A DNA stretch of 64,000 bases, taken from positions 1,550,001 to 1,614,000 of the forward strand of contig NZ_JNLE01000005.1 in NCBI RefSeq assembly GCF_000702945.1, written 5' to 3'. The translations under genes were made by a program, and so were the position numbers. Source of the stretch: Clostridium sp. KNHs205 (GTDB taxonomy: Bacteria; Bacillota; Clostridia; Lachnospirales; Lachnospiraceae). Position 1 is the stretch's first letter; each line of letters begins with the position of its first letter. The notes beneath the pieces are model-generated. The model saw nothing but the letters and a program-made list of their open reading frames with translations. It made no database searches and was not told the DNA's origin. Of the stretch, positions 35,031 through 43,325 are shown piece by piece.

Positions 35031-36152
35031 CTAGCCTTCTTTAATATACTTTTGAATATCTGGATATGTAGACTTACTGGTAAAATCACATACAATCGCC
35101 ACACTATGCTTTGCCCTTGTTACTGCCACATAAAACTTTGATTGACTCTGATCCTTTAAAGTCTTTGAATGATCTTTCATCCAATCTAATATTGGTTTGG
35201 TTGGATAAATTAAAACACGTTCAAATGTCAATCCCTTAGACTCACCCATGTTTATTACACTGTAATCATTATTAACTTCTGTCCTTCTAGAATCTCTTAA
35301 TTGAATAGGGTTATATTCTTTTAGATAATCATCAATATCAGACTTCTTTATCAAGAACACGCCATCATGGTTTGTAACATTACTTTGTTTTGTACCACAC
35401 GGTTTATAATCTGGATAAATTAAATTTGCATAGTCACATATAATTTGATTATTTCTATAAGAGTCGCATAAAGTAGTTTTATCAATTTCACATGCGATCT
35501 TTTTGCATTCTTTTAAAATAAATTCTTCAATGTTCCCATTGTTATATTTTTTATATTTAGCCTCGTCGTGCGTATGATAGGTTACTTGCCTTGGATCTCC
35601 TACCATTAAAATGTTACTAGAACTTTCTAATAACATTTTTACGAGTTCTAAATCATACCCTGCTAAGTCCTGTATTTCATCAATAAAAATATAATCGTAA
35701 ATCTTTGCTATTCGTTGGATTACAAGTCCCTCTGTTTCCTCATTACACCGAGTGGCAAACTTCGCTATTTTATCTGAATACATTTTATATTCTGATGTAA
35801 AGTAAAACTTATCAAATTCTTTTTCTTCCGAAAAATATACTGGTTGTCTATTTTTTGTGTAAAACTTTAATCCTGATCTACTGCTAACTAAAATCATTCC
35901 ATTAATTTTTTTGGATGTTAGCACTGCTTGAAAAGGACGAACACCATGCTGTAATAAAAAGGAATACCAAGTCTGGATTGTTACATTTCCCGGAACACAT
36001 CCATTAAGTTTTCGAAATTTTTTTCTTATTTCTTGTTCGTTTGCAATTGTAAATGTTGTAATCAAAATCGGTTCTTTTATTTCTAGTGCACGCTTAACTA
36101 AATATGTTGTTTTTCCTGAACCAGCACCAGCAATAATTAATTTATTACTCAT
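35031..36152 (-). CDS. UvrD-like helicase, GajB-like
   Basis: This 373-residue superfamily 1 helicase has motif I IIAGAGSGKTTYL, motif II FIDEIQDL, motif III MVGDPRQ, motif V GESKGLTFERV and motif VI YVAVTRAKHS. It overlaps the upstream OLD nuclease gene by ATGA, the arrangement of Gabija (GajA-GajB). It is shorter than the roughly 490-residue GajB of Bacillus cereus, so the accessory subdomains are reduced. Function in phage restriction is inferred. Confidence 0.85.
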   Translation of the reverse strand: MSNKLIIAGAGSGKTTYLVKRALEIKEPILITTFTIANEQEIRKKFRKLNGCVPGNVTIQTWYSFLLQHGVRPFQAVLTSKKINGMILVSSRSGLKFYTKNRQPVYFSEEKEFDKFYFTSEYKMYSDKIAKFATRCNEETEGLVIQRIAKIYDYIFIDEIQDLAGYDLELVKMLLESSSNILMVGDPRQVTYHTHDEAKYKKYNNGNIEEFILKECKKIACEIDKTTLCDSYRNNQIICDYANLIYPDYKPCGTKQSNVTNHDGVFLIKKSDIDDYLKEYNPIQLRDSRRTEVNNDYSVINMGESKGLTFERVLIYPTKPILDWMKDHSKTLKDQSQSKFYVAVTRAKHSVAIVCDFTSKSTYPDIQKYIKEG

Positions 36153-37789
36153 TCTATTGCCTCCAGTACATATTCAGGAAACATAATATCATCTTCTGTT
36201 TCAAATATTTTCAACGCACACTCTGTTTTATTATGTTTCATGTATTTTCGCAAATCATCTTCCGTTGTATACGCCGTTGCAAATAACTTATTTAAGTTTT
36301 TTAACCCATTCACTTTTAACATTTTTGGCTCTAACGTATTGTAATTATAACTGCTTTCACCTATTTTTAAAGTTCCTGCATCGACATCTCTATCAAAACA
36401 TATTTTTACATATGTTTTGGTTTTTTGCCCCAGATACTCTTCATATTTTTTTTCTAGAGCAGCAACATCTCCATCATTGTCTGTTACAACTACAACATTC
36501 TTTTTTAGTTTATCTGCAATATCTAAAAATCTAAGAAATGACGTCCCTACTGAAATGACTTCAATTCCATCTTGTATAGGTAATTTACCATTATTTCTAT
36601 TCATATAAGCTTTTTGAATAACCAGTTCATCCGAATCACCTTCAACTAAAATGGCTTTCTTACACAAAATCAGCCTTAACGTATCATAACCCGCAACTTT
36701 ACTGAAGAATTTTTGTGTATCTTTATTTATTCCAGCAAATCTTACAACATTGGTATTATCCAGCAAAATTAAGTTTTCCATACCTAGCTTATTCGCAACA
36801 AAACTATTGTGTGTCGAAATCAGCAGTTGTCTATCTGCATATTTATCAGATATACACTTTATTAGTTGATTTAGCCGTGTGTGTGAGAGATGGTTCTCCG
36901 GTTCTTCAAGTAATATTATTCCTGCATTCTGGGATGACTTTCTACACAATGCAAGTTCAGTTTTTACAACGCACTGCTCCCCTTTTCCAATATAATTAAA
37001 TGGTATATCATCCATCTGTGTTACCAAACTACTCTCCCACGCATTCTTAGTAACTAATTCAACTGACAGCTCAATCTTTTTATTGGATAAACTTGTATTT
37101 TGATTTATTTTTTGATTTATTTCTTTTATGGATTCATCTTCCATAAAACTATCTCTCATCTTTCTATGTGCCTGTGCAATAGATGTAATATCTTCTGTTT
37201 CCAAATTTCCTTTAATGATTCTCGACAAATACAGATCTGTTCCACTTTGGCATCTGCAATTCGACGAATCAATAAGAGATGACTTATACGGTATACTTCT
37301 AGTCGTAATTATGTCCCTTGCAAATGTTGTCCATACAATATCATAATATTCAATTGGTAAACTCTTTACCCCATTTGACTTAACTAATGCCTCATACTCG
37401 TCCGAATATTTATCATTAAATGCAATTTTCAAATAGAATCCTTGTGCATTATTATCCTTGTCTGTATTATCATTCCCCTGTAATAACGGTGTATCATTTC
37501 CACCTAAATATATTTCGAATAAAATATATGGAAGTTCTGGTGTAACACCGCTACTTATTCCACCGATATACTCATTGACCACATCTCTATTAAATAAATA
37601 TTGAGATAATTCATTCCATATGCTTTTCCCGTTTAGCATCCCCGTCAAAGAAAGGTTAATCGCTTCCAAAATGGTCGATTTTCCCGCTTCATTATCACCA
37701 ACCAATATATTTAGTCCTTGATTCAAGTCCAATTCAAATGTGCCCTTATAGCACTTGAAATTAATAATTTTTATTTTGCTAATATACAT
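36149..37789 (-). CDS. OLD-family ATP-dependent nuclease, GajA-like
   Basis: The protein (546 residues from the ATG at 37789; GGGGAG eight bases upstream) has an N-terminal ABC-type ATPase with Walker A GDNEAGKST at 31-39, a GKGEQ signature near 270, Walker B ILLEEPENHLSH at 292-303 and STHNSF. A C-terminal TOPRIM nuclease follows, with LVEGDSDE at 381-388 and VVTDNDGD at 434-441. OLD/TOPRIM plus UvrD is the Gabija defence pair, in which GajA cuts DNA on nucleotide depletion. It heads a seven-gene operon with small gaps or overlaps throughout. Confidence 0.88.
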   Translation of the reverse strand: MYISKIKIINFKCYKGTFELDLNQGLNILVGDNEAGKSTILEAINLSLTGMLNGKSIWNELSQYLFNRDVVNEYIGGISSGVTPELPYILFEIYLGGNDTPLLQGNDNTDKDNNAQGFYLKIAFNDKYSDEYEALVKSNGVKSLPIEYYDIVWTTFARDIITTRSIPYKSSLIDSSNCRCQSGTDLYLSRIIKGNLETEDITSIAQAHRKMRDSFMEDESIKEINQKINQNTSLSNKKIELSVELVTKNAWESSLVTQMDDIPFNYIGKGEQCVVKTELALCRKSSQNAGIILLEEPENHLSHTRLNQLIKCISDKYADRQLLISTHNSFVANKLGMENLILLDNTNVVRFAGINKDTQKFFSKVAGYDTLRLILCKKAILVEGDSDELVIQKAYMNRNNGKLPIQDGIEVISVGTSFLRFLDIADKLKKNVVVVTDNDGDVAALEKKYEEYLGQKTKTYVKICFDRDVDAGTLKIGESSYNYNTLEPKMLKVNGLKNLNKLFATAYTTEDDLRKYMKHNKTECALKIFETEDDIMFPEYVLEAIE

Positions 37790-37912
37790 AACCTTATCTC
37801 CCCATTTTTTTGCCAACATTGTTCAGTTTTTCTTCTTATATCATACAAGCACAACGTATTCATTCGATTTATGTATATGGAATTTTTTTCACACAAAAAC
37901 GCTTATAGTTCT

Positions 37913-37940
37913 ATTATATCAAATCACTTTTAAGATACAA
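37913..37940 (-). promoter_or_regulatory. promoter of the seven-gene defence operon
   Basis: On the minus strand TTGTAT (37940-37935), a 16-bp spacer and TATAAT (37918-37913, preceded by TTGA) lie about 124 bp before the OLD-nuclease start. Confidence 0.55.
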
Positions 37941-38010
37941 CAAAATTTTACATCCTTATGTTTATCATTCCGTTTAGCTAGGATTTATTTTAATATTTAA
38001 CTTCAAAATA

Positions 38011-38213
38011 TGGCTACATTTTTTACAGCCACTGGCTTCAATTAGTACAGCCAAATACCCATTTTGGCTATAGAAAGTGTAGCCAACAGCTATAATCCTC
38101 GAATATTTCATTCCATCAATAAATATTCTGGCTACAATCGGTACAGCCATTTTACCGATTTGGTTATAAAAAGTACTGCCAACTCGTGGTATTGGCTACA
38201 AAAAGTGTATCCA
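38011..38213. repeat. six phased 21-bp dyad repeats (iteron-like)
   Basis: Six units of the form TGGCT-N11-AGCCA, all exactly 21 bp, start at 38011, 38033, 38065, 38129, 38161 and 38193. The steps are 22, 32, 64, 32 and 32 bp, so units lie on one face of the helix. Unit 5 starts TGGTT and ends TGCCA, and unit 6 ends ATCCA. It sits between the operon promoter and the small DNA-binding gene. Such arrays act as replication iterons, partition sites, or integrase/excisionase or repressor sites. Confidence 0.85.
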
Positions 38214-38233
38214 TCTGAAATATTTTAGGGGTT

Positions 38234-38295
38234 TCAGGGGATTTTAACCCCTGACAAGATGCAATAGGACGGCGACGTCTCTATTGCGTATCTTG
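38234..38295. promoter_or_regulatory. tandem hairpins, origin- or oriT-like
   Basis: TCAGGGG/CCCCTGA (38234-38254) is followed directly by a longer stem: CAAGAT GCAATAG GAC (38255-38270) pairs with GTC, CTATTGC and ATCTTG (38277-38295) around a GGCGAC loop. No T-tract follows. The structure next to an iteron array and a small DNA-binding protein suggests a replication or transfer origin. Function is inferred. Confidence 0.5.
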
Positions 38296-38364
38296 CCGTG
38301 GACTGACAAACTTTTTTACATCATTTCTGAGATCAACCCTAACAGAATTTCAGGGTGATATTCA

Positions 38365-38613
38365 TCACCCTGCTACTGTGTTCGGCTCGTATCTAAAGTA
38401 TCCTGTTTCTTCCCAAACCTTTTTGTCTGGACAGAAGTAACTGTATTCAGATGAGTCTTTCATCTTGATTGCATGTCCAAATTTTAAGATTCCTCTTTGT
38501 AATCCAACTCGGATATACTGAGCTTCTTTTCCCGTAGCTCTTGCAATCTCACTGATTGGAACATTTCTACCTGTGAATGGTGGTAGTTCTACTTCATATT
38601 TGACTTCTCCCAT
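38365..38613 (-). CDS. small DNA-binding protein (excisionase/AlpA-like)
   Basis: The 82-residue protein has a helix-turn-helix NVPISEIARATGKEAQYIRV followed by a wing-like basic and aromatic C-terminus. Proteins of this size near an integrase are often excisionases or element regulators. It has a strong AAGGAGG. The divergent XRE gene and the repeat array around it support an element-control role. Confidence 0.65.
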   Translation of the reverse strand: MGEVKYEVELPPFTGRNVPISEIARATGKEAQYIRVGLQRGILKFGHAIKMKDSSEYSYFCPDKKVWEETGYFRYEPNTVAG

Positions 38614-38782
38614 TCAATTCCTCCTTCCCTTTCTGAGATTTCTTTCAAATCCCATTTGTAGATTTATATTTTCGCTATCTCTAGCTTTTAATTTCTTATT
38701 GACGTATCACATTCTATGAATTATTATAAACATATGTTCGATGTAATTTTAGAACCAATATTTCCACTTGGGAGGTTATGCA

Positions 38783-39394
38783 ATGGATATAGATAATATT
38801 GGAACCATTTTAAAAGATAGAATTAAAGAAATGGGAATGACACAGGAAGAATTCGCTTCAAAAACAGGGATTGGCCTTTCAAGCTTGAAAAAGTACATGT
38901 CTGGTAAGGTCTTTTATTCCATTGATACGCTGGAACTAATGGCAGAAGCCCTAGATTGCTCTTACGACTTTCTTCTTGGGAAAAGTAAAACTCCCAAACC
39001 AGAACTGCATGAAGCAAAAGAAATAACACGACTACACGATAATGCAATCGCTATACTGCAACGCTATGCAAACCAATATGATACCAACGCTAATTCTAAA
39101 AAATATTTGGATACCTTAAGCACCCTAATAGAAATGAATTTTTTAATGGAGCGTATTCAAAATTATTTGTTCATTGAATCGAATGAGAAATTGATATATG
39201 AGAAAGATGAGCCATTACCACAACCAGGCATTCATATTGGCACTTCCTACTTATCTGTTCCAGATATTGAAGATGCTTATTTACTAGGAATCGTTCGAGC
39301 ATTAGCAGATGTAAAACAACAGATAAAAGAAAAAGAAGAAGGGAAATCACTTACTTCCGAGACTACACGTTATCTTGATGAATTGAGTTTCTAA
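38783..39394 (+). CDS. XRE-family regulator of the island
   Basis: The protein (203 residues from the ATG at 38783; GGGAGG upstream) has an N-terminal HTH_3 domain: MTQEEFASKTGIGLSSLKKY then YSIDTLELMAEALDCSYDFLLG. A long C-terminal helical region probably mediates dimerisation or sensing. It lies directly before the integrase gene, the normal place of an ICE or prophage repressor. It may act on the repeat array. Confidence 0.8.
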   Translation: MDIDNIGTILKDRIKEMGMTQEEFASKTGIGLSSLKKYMSGKVFYSIDTLELMAEALDCSYDFLLGKSKTPKPELHEAKEITRLHDNAIAILQRYANQYDTNANSKKYLDTLSTLIEMNFLMERIQNYLFIESNEKLIYEKDEPLPQPGIHIGTSYLSVPDIEDAYLLGIVRALADVKQQIKEKEEGKSLTSETTRYLDELSF

Positions 39395-39434
39395 CTCTTT
39401 CATAATAAATATTTTTCAGAAAGGAATGAGTGAT

Positions 39435-40489
39435 ATGAGATTACCAAATGGCTATGGAGGCGTTGTAAAACTCTCTGGCAAGCGACGAAAGCCATATGCA
39501 GCAAGAGTAACTGCTGGATGGCATTTAAATGAGAAAACAGGAAAGGTGGTGCAAGAATATCAAATTCTAGGATATGGAACGACAAAGACAGAAGCATTAC
39601 AAATATTAGCAAAGTACAATGATAACCCAATTGATTTATCCATAATGAAGTTGACCTTTGACGACATTTACGAAAGATGGTCAGAGGAAAAATATCCAAC
39701 TGTTTCTCCATCTAATGTTAATGGATATAAAGCTACTTTTGCTCTATGTGATAGCATTGCTGAAAAAGCATTTAAAGATGTGAAATTAGACGATTTGCAA
39801 AGAGTCCTTGATACCTGCGGCAAGAATTATCCAACACTTCGCAAATTAAAGGTATTATTTAATCAGATTTATGAATATGCTCTAAAGCACGAATTAACCG
39901 TAAAAGACTATTCCGAATTTGTTGATATTCTAAAGTACAAAGACAGAAACCCTAACAAATACGATAGAGATCGTTTCACTCCTGAAGAAGTAGAAAAGGA
40001 CTGGACAATGAAGGATGACAAGTATTATCAAGTTGTACTTATGCTACTGTATAATGGGTTTCGTATTTCAGAATTGCTAGAACTAAAGAAAGAAAATGTC
40101 CACCTTGATGAACAGTATTTCGATGTTATTGACAGTAAAACAGAAAATGGAATTCAAAAGTTCCTATTGCCGACAAGGTATTACCATTTTATAAGAACTG
40201 GTACAACGATTATACCGATTCCCAATACCTACTTCATACGGATGATGGTAAAAAGTTCTCCTATCGTAATTATTATGACAGTTACTTCAAACCCTTAATG
40301 ACTAATTTAGGAATTGAAAAGACTCCACATTGTTGCAGACATACCTGTATCTCCATGTTAGCAGACGCTCGCATTGATCAGACCACCATCAAAAAGATTG
40401 TCGGTCACTCAGGAGCCATGACGCTAACAGAGAAAGTTTATACCCACATGAATGTGAATGAATTAATCAAGGCAATTAACATGATTTAA
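39435..40489 (+). pseudogene. tyrosine recombinase (integrase), frameshifted
   Basis: The sequence shows an N-terminal Arm-like AP2 domain (GGVVKLSGKRRKPYAARVTA), a core-binding domain, and the catalytic domain with Arg in GFRISELLELK, HCCRHT, GHSGA and the nucleophile Tyr in KVYTHMN. After TENGIQK a base is lost near 40,155 (an A-run). One frame then ends at 40,298, while the correct frame resumes as VPIADKVLPFYKNWYNDYTD through 40,489. All catalytic residues survive. It is either a recent inactivating deletion or an error in the sequence. It probably targets the rpsI 3' end. Confidence 0.8.
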
Positions 40490-40563
40490 GAAGCCATTGT
40501 CACTTATGCGTTACTTATATTACAAAGAGGTAATTATCAAATGTCTATTTATCGCAAAAAGAA

Positions 40564-40605
40564 AGGATGTCTCTCAGACAGATAAATCCATCTGAAAAAC
40601 ATCCT
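40564..40605 (+). terminator. hairpin after the integrase gene
   Basis: AGGATGT (40564-40570) pairs with ACATCCT (40599-40605), with inner TCAGA and TCTGA pairing. No good T-tract follows. Confidence 0.45.
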
Positions 40606-40763
40606 ATAAAATTTCTAATATTGTGTCTTTTAAGTTGCTTTCTTGTTACTTGTTTGTCGCTTATGTGTTACTTATCCAGCAAAATCAAGCACATTTCAGA
40701 GCAACCCATAACTATTGAAACCCAGTAAATAAGCCATTTACCAAGTTTCCAAAAGTCCCACAT

Positions 40764-40776
40764 ATTATCTCTTTGA
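40764..40776. repeat. att core copy
   Basis: ATTATCTCTTTGA recurs here between the integrase-bearing segment and the Fic cassette, 275 bp beyond the integrase stop. A stem GAAACC..GGTTTC-like structure (about 40,718-40,751) lies beside it. Confidence 0.6.
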
Positions 40777-40877
40777 TAGCTGTAAGCAAACTGTAGAACC
40801 GCATGGATGCTGGATTGTTTGGGTGAAGTGTTAGTTACATGTTTGTTACCCAGAACATTTCGAGACTTCTTATTTCT

Positions 40878-41801
40878 CTATTCTCCTGAGAAATATTCTA
40901 ATAATTCTTTATACCTATCTTGAGCCGAAAAGCAGGTGTCTATCAAATATCCTCGTTCTACTGAAAACTCCTTCAATCCTCTATAATAAAATAATTTATG
41001 TTGCTCATCAATTATGAAAGGCACTATATCATTCTTTAGACACTCCTTAAAAATAATCATACGTCCAACTCTTCCATTCCCATCCTGAAATGGATGAATG
41101 ATTTCAAAATTGTAATGAAATTCGATAATATCTTCAAACGTCACTCTTTGAATTTGATTATAGTCCGTTAGTAATTTTGCCATTTCACCTTTTACTTTTG
41201 ATGGTGAAATTGTTTTTTGATCTCCAATCATATTTGGTTTCTTTTTATAATCACCTACATTAAACCAGTCTTTTCTACTATCTGAAGTATTATTTTTCAA
41301 TATTTTATGGAATTCTTTAATAATATCTTCTGATAATCTTTCATCTGCTATATCAATCATATAATCAAAGCATTGAAAATGATTTATCGTTTCCATAATA
41401 TCATCAATTGAAGCTGTTTCTTCTTTTGCAGTCGCGATTGTATTAGTTTCGTAAATATATCTGGTCTGATCTTCTGATAACTTACTCCCTTCGATACGAT
41501 TTGAATTATAAGCTAGTTTTACTTGTGTTTGATGATATAATCCACCTTTCAATCTCATTTCTTTTTCATCTCTAAGCACACGTAACAACTGTTTATCCGT
41601 AGAATTGCTCATTTCCAAAATATCTCCTGGTTGGCAATTTAGTGTTTTACAGATATCTTCAATTATTTTAATAGAAACATTCTCGTTCTTTGAGAGTTTT
41701 GCCATTGTAGTTGACGACATACCAACACGTTTCTGTAGCTCTGTCTTTGAAATATTCTTCTCTGATAGCAATTGAAATAGCTTTGTATACTGAATCGGCA
41801 T
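40878..41801 (-). CDS. Fic/DOC protein with N-terminal helix-turn-helix
   Basis: The protein (307 residues from the ATG at 41801, after AAAGGAGG) has an N-terminal XRE-like HTH (SKTELQKRVGMSSTTMAKLS), an inhibitory helix with S-x-x-x-E-G (NSNRIEGSKLSE) near residue 90, and the Fic motif HPFQDGNGRVGR. Fic enzymes AMPylate or otherwise modify proteins, and the inhibitory Glu keeps the enzyme off until released. It is the only gene between two att cores, so it resembles a single-gene cassette. Role in defence or toxin-antitoxin function is inferred. Confidence 0.85.
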   Translation of the reverse strand: MPIQYTKLFQLLSEKNISKTELQKRVGMSSTTMAKLSKNENVSIKIIEDICKTLNCQPGDILEMSNSTDKQLLRVLRDEKEMRLKGGLYHQTQVKLAYNSNRIEGSKLSEDQTRYIYETNTIATAKEETASIDDIMETINHFQCFDYMIDIADERLSEDIIKEFHKILKNNTSDSRKDWFNVGDYKKKPNMIGDQKTISPSKVKGEMAKLLTDYNQIQRVTFEDIIEFHYNFEIIHPFQDGNGRVGRMIIFKECLKNDIVPFIIDEQHKLFYYRGLKEFSVERGYLIDTCFSAQDRYKELLEYFSGE

Positions 41802-41896
41802 ACAATCACACCTCCTTTTCATTAGTATATCACATTTCTTTGCTTTTATAAAGTTATTTTGTAATCACCTTTATAAAAGCAAATATTTCAAGATAT

Positions 41897-41953
41897 AAAA
41901 AACCTCTCAAGCAAGTACGAACTTTGTTCAAACCAACCAGAGAGTTCTGAATA
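41897..41953 (-). terminator. terminator at the right edge of the Fic cassette
   Basis: AACCTCTC (41901-41908) pairs with GAGAGTT (41940-41946); a T-run lies at 41902-41897 on the minus strand. Reads from the att side, as the native rpsI terminator does. Confidence 0.6.
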
Positions 41954-41988
41954 TTTTTGAAATGTAAAATAGTTCCAATGGAAATTTG

Positions 41989-42001
41989 ACTATCTCTTTG
42001 A
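41989..42001. repeat. att core copy (one mismatch)
   Basis: ACTATCTCTTTGA differs from the core by one base, which turns the rpsI-derived TAA stop into TAG. It separates the Fic and AraC-HD cassettes. Confidence 0.5.
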
Positions 42002-42046
42002 TAACTTTAAATACTCATTTTAGGCTCTTTTAAGATATTTTGTTCT

Positions 42047-42061
42047 TTACTTGTTCCCTAC
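42047..42061. repeat. arm-type direct repeat, left end of the AraC cassette
   Basis: TTACTTGTTCCCTAC is identical to 43,195-43,209. Related words lie at 29,492-29,506 and 40,646-40,658. Repeats at both ends of a segment inside att cores resemble integrase arm-binding sites. Confidence 0.45.
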
Positions 42062-42096
42062 CTATATCGCTTTATATTGTTCATGGTTTCTTACAT

Positions 42097-43017
42097 CTAC
42101 ATATACTTAAGAGCCAAATCATTTAGCTCTGATTTTAATTTACTATCTCCAATTTTATTGCATATTGGCATAAACAGTTTTAGTGTCTCCTCCGCTTTTT
42201 CCTTACGTTCCATTTCATCCATATATTCTACGGTACGCATGTTATGAAGTCTTTCGGCAAGTTTTAATAATACTACCTCTTCCATCATTATATCATCAAT
42301 ATCTATGGAATTAAAATGCTTTGCCTGCATTAAGATATCTTTTACCTTATCCGTTGTTTGATGTACAATTTTTTCTTCCGATAAATTATCTTTTAACATG
42401 GCATCACAGAGCAATCCTGCTATTACTATATCTTCTTCTACTTCCATTTCTACTAAAATAATTGCTACATTTAGAGGATGCGTAATATATTCATCTCCCG
42501 AGTATCTCTTCATTCCCTCATAAGTTTCACAAGCAAATACATAGCCATTTTCTATTCTTTCAAAGCTGTAACCCAACTTTCTTTCCTTAATATCTTGGAT
42601 TAGAATTTCATATAATTCTTCTTTTGTAGCGTGAATATCTGTTTGCTTCATAAACACATGATTCATAGCATAACCTCCCTTAAAATATTCTATTTGCAAC
42701 TTAACCGCTCTAAGAAGTGATGGCGAAAACCCAAATTCATTTTTAAAAGACTTTGTAAATCCGCTATGAGTTTCATATCCATTATTAATTGCAACATCTA
42801 TAATTTTGGCACCGTTCAATATATCATTTGATGCTTTAATCAACTTACGCTGCTTTACATAATCCATAACAGAAATACCTATATGTGATTTAAACAATCG
42901 CGAAAAATGATAAGATGAATAACTCATATTACCAGCAATGGTTTCTAAATCAATCGGTTCTGAAAGATTATTTTCAATATACATTAAGCTTTTAATAATT
43001 AATTGTTTTGTTTCCAT
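42097..43017 (-). CDS. AraC-type regulator fused to a degenerate RelA/SpoT HD domain
   Basis: The protein (306 residues from the ATG at 43017, AGAGGTGACGGTT upstream) has an N-terminal AraC helix-turn-helix pair (1-105; DLETIAGNMSYSSYHFSRLF and DVAINNGYETHSGFTKSF). Residues 160-306 align with the (p)ppGpp hydrolase HD domain: RYSGDEYITHPLNVA, GLLCDAMLKD, LKLAERLHNMRT and ETLKLFMPICNKIG. The family HD pair is Cys204-Asp205 and the later catalytic Asp is Glu255. Hydrolysis is therefore doubtful and alarmone sensing is possible. A decayed copy lies at 26,362-26,551. Confidence 0.75.
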   Translation of the reverse strand: METKQLIIKSLMYIENNLSEPIDLETIAGNMSYSSYHFSRLFKSHIGISVMDYVKQRKLIKASNDILNGAKIIDVAINNGYETHSGFTKSFKNEFGFSPSLLRAVKLQIEYFKGGYAMNHVFMKQTDIHATKEELYEILIQDIKERKLGYSFERIENGYVFACETYEGMKRYSGDEYITHPLNVAIILVEMEVEEDIVIAGLLCDAMLKDNLSEEKIVHQTTDKVKDILMQAKHFNSIDIDDIMMEEVVLLKLAERLHNMRTVEYMDEMERKEKAEETLKLFMPICNKIGDSKLKSELNDLALKYM

Positions 43018-43194
43018 AACCGTCACCTCTTATTTCCAAGTGTTAGTTATACTATATATCAAATAATAGTTGATTTCTTTTCCATTCTTGCTATATAAAG
43101 ATTATATCATCAATTTTGTATGGCACACTATCATCCTTTGAGTATTTGCTTTTTTATAATATTAATAAGTTCTAATAGATTATAAATTTGTTAC

Positions 43195-43209
43195 TTACTT
43201 GTTCCCTAC
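43195..43209. repeat. arm-type direct repeat, right end of the AraC cassette
   Basis: Exact copy of the 15-mer at 42,047-42,061, 121 bp from the rpsI att core. Confidence 0.45.
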
Positions 43210-43270
43210 CCGTACTCTTCTATGTTAATTTATATCGTTTTATATTTATTAACTATTTCCATATAACGTA

Positions 43271-43306
43271 AAAAAGCCTTACAAACGTGTTGTTTGCAAG
43301 GCTTTG
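43271..43306 (-). terminator. rpsI terminator
   Basis: AGCCTTACAAAC and GTTTGCAAGGCT (43276-43304) precede a T-run on the minus strand, 25-60 bp after the rpsI stop. A near copy lies at 26,784-26,820. Confidence 0.8.
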
Positions 43307-43325
43307 AATAGATTTGTATAACATT

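Noticed and set aside
38011..38213. Possible mini-CRISPR
   Set aside because: Spacing between units is only 1-11 bp (43 bp once) and the repeats are dyads on a helical phase; iteron-like array preferred.
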